From the NCBI GenBank assembly GCA_023421735.1, contig JAEZSP010000022.1, forward strand, positions 62,001 to 126,000: a stretch of DNA of 64,000 nt, read 5' to 3'. The translations under genes were made by a program, and so were the position numbers. The notes under the pieces were generated by a model, which searched no databases, had not been told where the DNA came from, and saw nothing but the letters and a program-made list of their open reading frames with translations. Below, one piece after another: positions 61,454 to 64,000 of this stretch. Numbering within the stretch: the stretch's first letter is position 1; the number at the start of each line of letters is the position of its first letter. The stretch comes from Bacillota bacterium (GTDB lineage Bacteria; Bacillota_A; Clostridia; Christensenellales; Aristaeellaceae).

Positions 61454-62030
61454 GTTTGATATTCTTCTCGCGGGCGTGGGCGGTCAGGGCACCGTGCTCG
61501 CCTCCAAACTGCTGGCCCGCTGCGCCATCGCGCGCGGCGAAAAGGCGCATACCGCGGAAACCATCGGCATGGCGCAGCGGGGCGGCTGCGTTACCAGTCA
61601 TGTGCGCATCGGCGATGCCTTTTCGCCCCTCATTCCCAGGGGAAGGGCGGACGCCGTCATCGCGTTCGAGCCTGCCGAGGCCGTGCGCGCACTGCCGTAT
61701 CTCAAAATGGGCGGCACGGTCATCGTCAATATTGCCCCCGTCAAGCCCGTCACCGATACCCTCTCCGCCAGCGGCTACGAGGCCGATCAGATGATCGACT
61801 TTTTAAAGAAGATTCCCGCCCGCGTGGTGTTCGTGGATGGCGAAGCGATCGCCCGCGCGTGCGGCTCCCCCAAGGTCGTCAATATGGCGCTTCTCGGCGC
61901 GGCTGCGCAGGCGAACGCCATCGGGACGACGGGCGCGGAAATCGAATCCGCCGCGTCCGCGCTTGCACCCAGGTTCCGGGAAGCAAACCTGAAGGCCATC
62001 CGACTCGGCGCGCAGGCCGCACAAAACTGA
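61446..62030 (+). CDS. iorB: Indolepyruvate:ferredoxin oxidoreductase, beta subunit
   Basis: A 194-residue gamma-type domain. FDILLAGVGGQGTVLASKLLA and ETIGMAQRGGCVTSHVRIGD are diagnostic. It forms the (alpha-beta)2 complex with IorA. The ATG lies inside the end of iorA (8-nt overlap), so synthesis is coupled. A terminator follows. Confidence 0.95.
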   Translation: MNKFDILLAGVGGQGTVLASKLLARCAIARGEKAHTAETIGMAQRGGCVTSHVRIGDAFSPLIPRGRADAVIAFEPAEAVRALPYLKMGGTVIVNIAPVKPVTDTLSASGYEADQMIDFLKKIPARVVFVDGEAIARACGSPKVVNMALLGAAAQANAIGTTGAEIESAASALAPRFREANLKAIRLGAQAAQN

Positions 62031-62046
62031 GTTTTCAATGCCCGGA

Positions 62047-62079
62047 GGGCGCATGCAAATGCATGCGCCCCTTTCATTT
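62047..62079 (+). terminator. Terminator after iorB
   Basis: A perfect 10-bp stem (62047-62056 with 62061-62070), AAAT loop, then CTTTCATTT. It directly abuts the next promoter. Confidence 0.85.
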
Positions 62080-62106
62080 GACAAATCGCCGCAATCCTGT
62101 TATGAT
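62078..62106 (+). promoter_or_regulatory. Promoter of the PadR/Fe-S operon
   Basis: TTGACA (62078-62083) and TATGAT (62101-62106) with a 17-nt spacer. Confidence 0.88.
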
Positions 62107-62121
62107 ATATCTAAAAGATAT
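62107..62121 (+). promoter_or_regulatory. Putative PadR operator
   Basis: ATATCT-AAA-AGATAT, a perfect 6-bp palindrome spanning the likely transcription start, directly after the -10 box and before the padR-like gene. Position fits autorepression. Confidence 0.6.
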
Positions 62122-62139
62122 GTAAGGGGGATGAAGCGC

Positions 62140-62676
62140 ATGCGGGAATCCAAGACCCGGTATGTCATTCTCGGCCTTTTGACGGAAGCGCCGCTAACCG
62201 GATACGAAATCAAACGAATCATCGATACCCGGTTTTCGTTTTTCTGGAATGAGAGCTACGGTCAGTTGTATCCGATGCTGCGCGCGTTGGCGGGCGAGGG
62301 GCTGATCGTCGCGGAGGAAGGCGGCACGCGCGCCAAAATCCGCTATGCACTCGCGCCTGCAGGCCGTGCGGCGCTTGAAAACTGGCTCGAAGCGCCCATC
62401 AAAACGGAGATTGTGCGCTTTGAGCTGCTTCTCAAGATGTACTTTTCGGGTGCCGCGCGCCGCGACGCCATCTTGCAGCACGTCATCGCCTTCCGGGATG
62501 CGCATGCGCAGAAGCTCGCCACGCTTGACGCGTTCGAGCGGGAACTCATTCCCATTGCGGATCGCGATCATCATGGGGACGTCCTGCGCGTGATCTCCTT
62601 CGGACAAAAGGCCATCCGCGCCTATCTCGAATGGTGCGACGAGACGATCAAAAGTTTGCGGGAGGAAGGAACATGA
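62140..62676 (+). CDS. PadR family transcriptional regulator
   Basis: A 178-residue protein. The winged helix (TRYVILGLLTEAPLTGYEIKR; WNESYGQLYPMLRALAGEGLI) is followed by the Vir_act_alpha_C helical domain (about 90-170). PadR proteins usually repress a nearby gene and dissociate when a ligand binds. ATG 62140 lies 9 nt after AAGGGGG; an ATG at 62131 abuts it. The stop overlaps the Fe-S protein gene (ATGA), which is thus the probable target together with itself. Confidence 0.92.
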   Translation: MRESKTRYVILGLLTEAPLTGYEIKRIIDTRFSFFWNESYGQLYPMLRALAGEGLIVAEEGGTRAKIRYALAPAGRAALENWLEAPIKTEIVRFELLLKMYFSGAARRDAILQHVIAFRDAHAQKLATLDAFERELIPIADRDHHGDVLRVISFGQKAIRAYLEWCDETIKSLREEGT

Positions 62677-63392
62677 AGCATCGGGTGCGAATCATTATAA
62701 CAACCGTAACGCTGTTGCTTTTCCCCGTAATCCTGAATTTTCTCTCGCCCGCCGTGCCCATCTTCGGCGCGTTTCAGGGCGTGATCGCGGGCAGCCTTTG
62801 CCTGTTCGCGGTGCAATTTATGACGGGCTTGTTCTTCGGGCGCGCATGGTGCGGCTGGGTTTGTCCTGCCTCTGCGCTCGGCGATATTGCCATGCGCGTC
62901 AACGATCGCCCTGTCAACCGCAAGGCGCTCGCAATCATTCGCTTTTCGGTCTTTGGTGTCTGGATCGCGGTGCTCATCGCGGGCTTCGTCGCGGCGGGCG
63001 GCGTGCGCTCCATCGATCCGCTTTTTCTCACCGAAAACGGCGTCTCGGTCGATATGCCCGCCAAATATATCATCTACTATATCGTGCTTGCGGTCATCTT
63101 CGGCACAAACCTGCTCGTCGGACGGCGCGGCGCGTGCCATAGCTTCTGCTGGATGTCGCCCTTTCTCGCGGGCGGTTATGCGGTCGGGCACCTTTTGCAC
63201 ATGCCTCAACTGCGGATCAAGTCCCGGCCGGAAAGCTGCGTTGCCTGCGGCAAATGCGACAGGGCATGCCCCATGAGCCTGCCCGTTAGAACTGCGCTCC
63301 AAACGGGGATCATTCCGCAATCCGATTGCATCCTGTGCGGGGAATGCGTCAAGACCTGCCCGAAAAACGTACTCCGCTTCGGAATCAAATGA
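62673..63392 (+). CDS. NapH/CcoG-like membrane 4Fe-4S protein
   Basis: A 239-residue protein with four or five membrane segments. FGRAWCGWVCPASALGD (CxxxCP, Fer4_5 type) and a second CHSFCWMSPF region are followed by two soluble clusters, CVACGKCDRACP and CILCGECVKTCP. Relatives pass electrons from quinol to periplasmic partners. Here no oxidoreductase partner is adjacent, and it is paired with a PadR regulator. GGAGG precedes ATG 62673. The 3' end overlaps the converging UPF0489 gene by 8 nt. Confidence 0.9.
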   Translation: MKHRVRIIITTVTLLLFPVILNFLSPAVPIFGAFQGVIAGSLCLFAVQFMTGLFFGRAWCGWVCPASALGDIAMRVNDRPVNRKALAIIRFSVFGVWIAVLIAGFVAAGGVRSIDPLFLTENGVSVDMPAKYIIYYIVLAVIFGTNLLVGRRGACHSFCWMSPFLAGGYAVGHLLHMPQLRIKSRPESCVACGKCDRACPMSLPVRTALQTGIIPQSDCILCGECVKTCPKNVLRFGIK

Positions 63393-64000
63393 TGTAATCC
63401 GCGATCACGCCGATCAGCGCGTCCGCCTCCCTGGGCGCGTACCTGGGCGAGCGTGCGAGCGTCACAAAGTCGTATTCCGCCTCCGCGCGGAAATCCCGCC
63501 AGTCGTCAAATACGTGGAACGGGATTTCCGGTTCGTGAAAGTCGAGCGCCGGTATGAGCGCCGCGACGGACGATGTGAGCCGGATGTGATCCCCAAAGCA
63601 AAACCGCGCGGGCATGTCGGGGCGCGACGCCGGATTGCGCACGTTGTCAAGAGAAGCAACCCACCGAAACGCCAGCGCGAACAGCAGGTAGTTTGCTTCG
63701 TCGAGTTTGCGATCCGCATCATACCGCTTGATGTCGATGCGCGCTTCCGGCGGTTTCGTGATCACGTTTTCCAGGACGTACGCCGGGCCAGGCTTCCCGA
63801 TTCCGAGATCGGCATGTGCGTCGATGTGCGTTACGTGAAAGGGCGATCGGAGTTCGCCCGCGTCCATCCGTGCCTTCCAGAAGCCGAGGGCCCCGTCGTG
63901 CGTCTCAAAGATCGCCCCGGGCAGCGGCCTTTTCCGCGAAAGCCCACAGCGGTCTTCCAAAAAGGCGCGCACGTCGCTCTCCGCCCACGGCACACAGCCC
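63385..64000 (-). CDS. UPF0489 family protein (5' end outside the window)
   Basis: At least 205 residues are visible. The frame runs off the right edge; a GTG at 63993 could be internal. AIFETHDGALGFWKARMD and FHVTHIDAHADLGIG match the UPF0489 (C5orf22-like) family, whose conserved His/Asp residues suggest a metal-dependent hydrolase. No function is known for bacterial members. The N-terminus cannot be judged. Confidence 0.8.
   Translation of the reverse strand, partial: GCVPWAESDVRAFLEDRCGLSRKRPLPGAIFETHDGALGFWKARMDAGELRSPFHVTHIDAHADLGIGKPGPAYVLENVITKPPEARIDIKRYDADRKLDEANYLLFALAFRWVASLDNVRNPASRPDMPARFCFGDHIRLTSSVAALIPALDFHEPEIPFHVFDDWRDFRAEAEYDFVTLARSPRYAPREADALIGVIADYII

Overview
The window is gene-dense, roughly 58-60% GC chromosomal DNA. 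It most likely comes from a Clostridia-type member of the Bacillota, probably a gut lineage; that placement is inference. Supporting signs are several syntenic blocks typical of the phylum: dprA-topA-trmFO-hslV-hslU, rplS-rbgA-rnhB and rimP-nusA-rnpM(ylxR)-ylxQ-infB-rbfA-nrnA. Others are a spore-coat type protein (SPOCS/DUF3794 plus LysM), a PPi-type phosphofructokinase, indolepyruvate:ferredoxin oxidoreductase, near-consensus sigma-A promoters and strong GGAGG ribosome binding sites. I saw no rRNA, tRNA, CRISPR array, transposase or phage module.

Layout. 1-540 is the end of a secreted NlpC/P60 peptidase. 735-4268 (minus) holds a Gfo/Idh/MocA oxidoreductase and a nucleotidyltransferase fused to a decayed phosphomannomutase domain. 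4411-13023 (minus) is an information-processing and protease block: hslU, hslV, trmFO, topA, dprA, a NUDIX gene and comM. 13031-16915 (minus) is a very large tandem GT-C mannosyltransferase, with two copies of a structured repeat of about 163 bp in its leader. 17352-18769 (minus) is yraN plus an M24 peptidase. From 18883 the plus strand carries an acetate-kinase-family enzyme, a nitroreductase, an Mrp/NBP35 carrier, a GNAT, rplS, rbgA, rnhB, a NUDIX gene and an ABC half-transporter behind a riboswitch-like leader. 26247-30379 (minus) has a MATE pump, a CCA-adding enzyme and PPi-PFK.

30532-41670 (plus) has an asparaginase, the nusA-infB translation operon continuing into nrnA and the Sua5-type tsaC, a YhhN protein and a ribulokinase. 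41757-43945 (minus) has an XRE membrane regulator and a secreted lysozyme-like protein. 44133-47947 (plus) has a glutaminase-A-family protein and the spore-coat protein. 48234-51464 is a polar amino-acid ABC transporter, 51535-53931 (minus) an MFS permease and a FliB-like protein. 54070-58664 (minus) is a complete branched-chain amino-acid livKHMGF operon with an attenuator-like leader. 59146-62030 has an FlK-like thioesterase and IorAB, and 62140-63392 a PadR regulator with a NapH-like Fe-S membrane protein. A partial UPF0489 gene closes the window.

How genes work together. Liv uptake, IorAB oxidation of 2-keto acids and the FlK-like thioesterase could form an amino-acid fermentation module, with acetate-kinase-family, PPi-PFK, glutaminase and asparaginase genes fitting an anaerobic amino-acid/sugar fermenter (inference). 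The least explained signals are RNA-level: the leader of the ABC gene at 24583, the antiterminator/terminator pair before the nucleotidyltransferase at 4268, the long terminator-ended liv leader, and the two structured repeats before the large glycosyltransferase.
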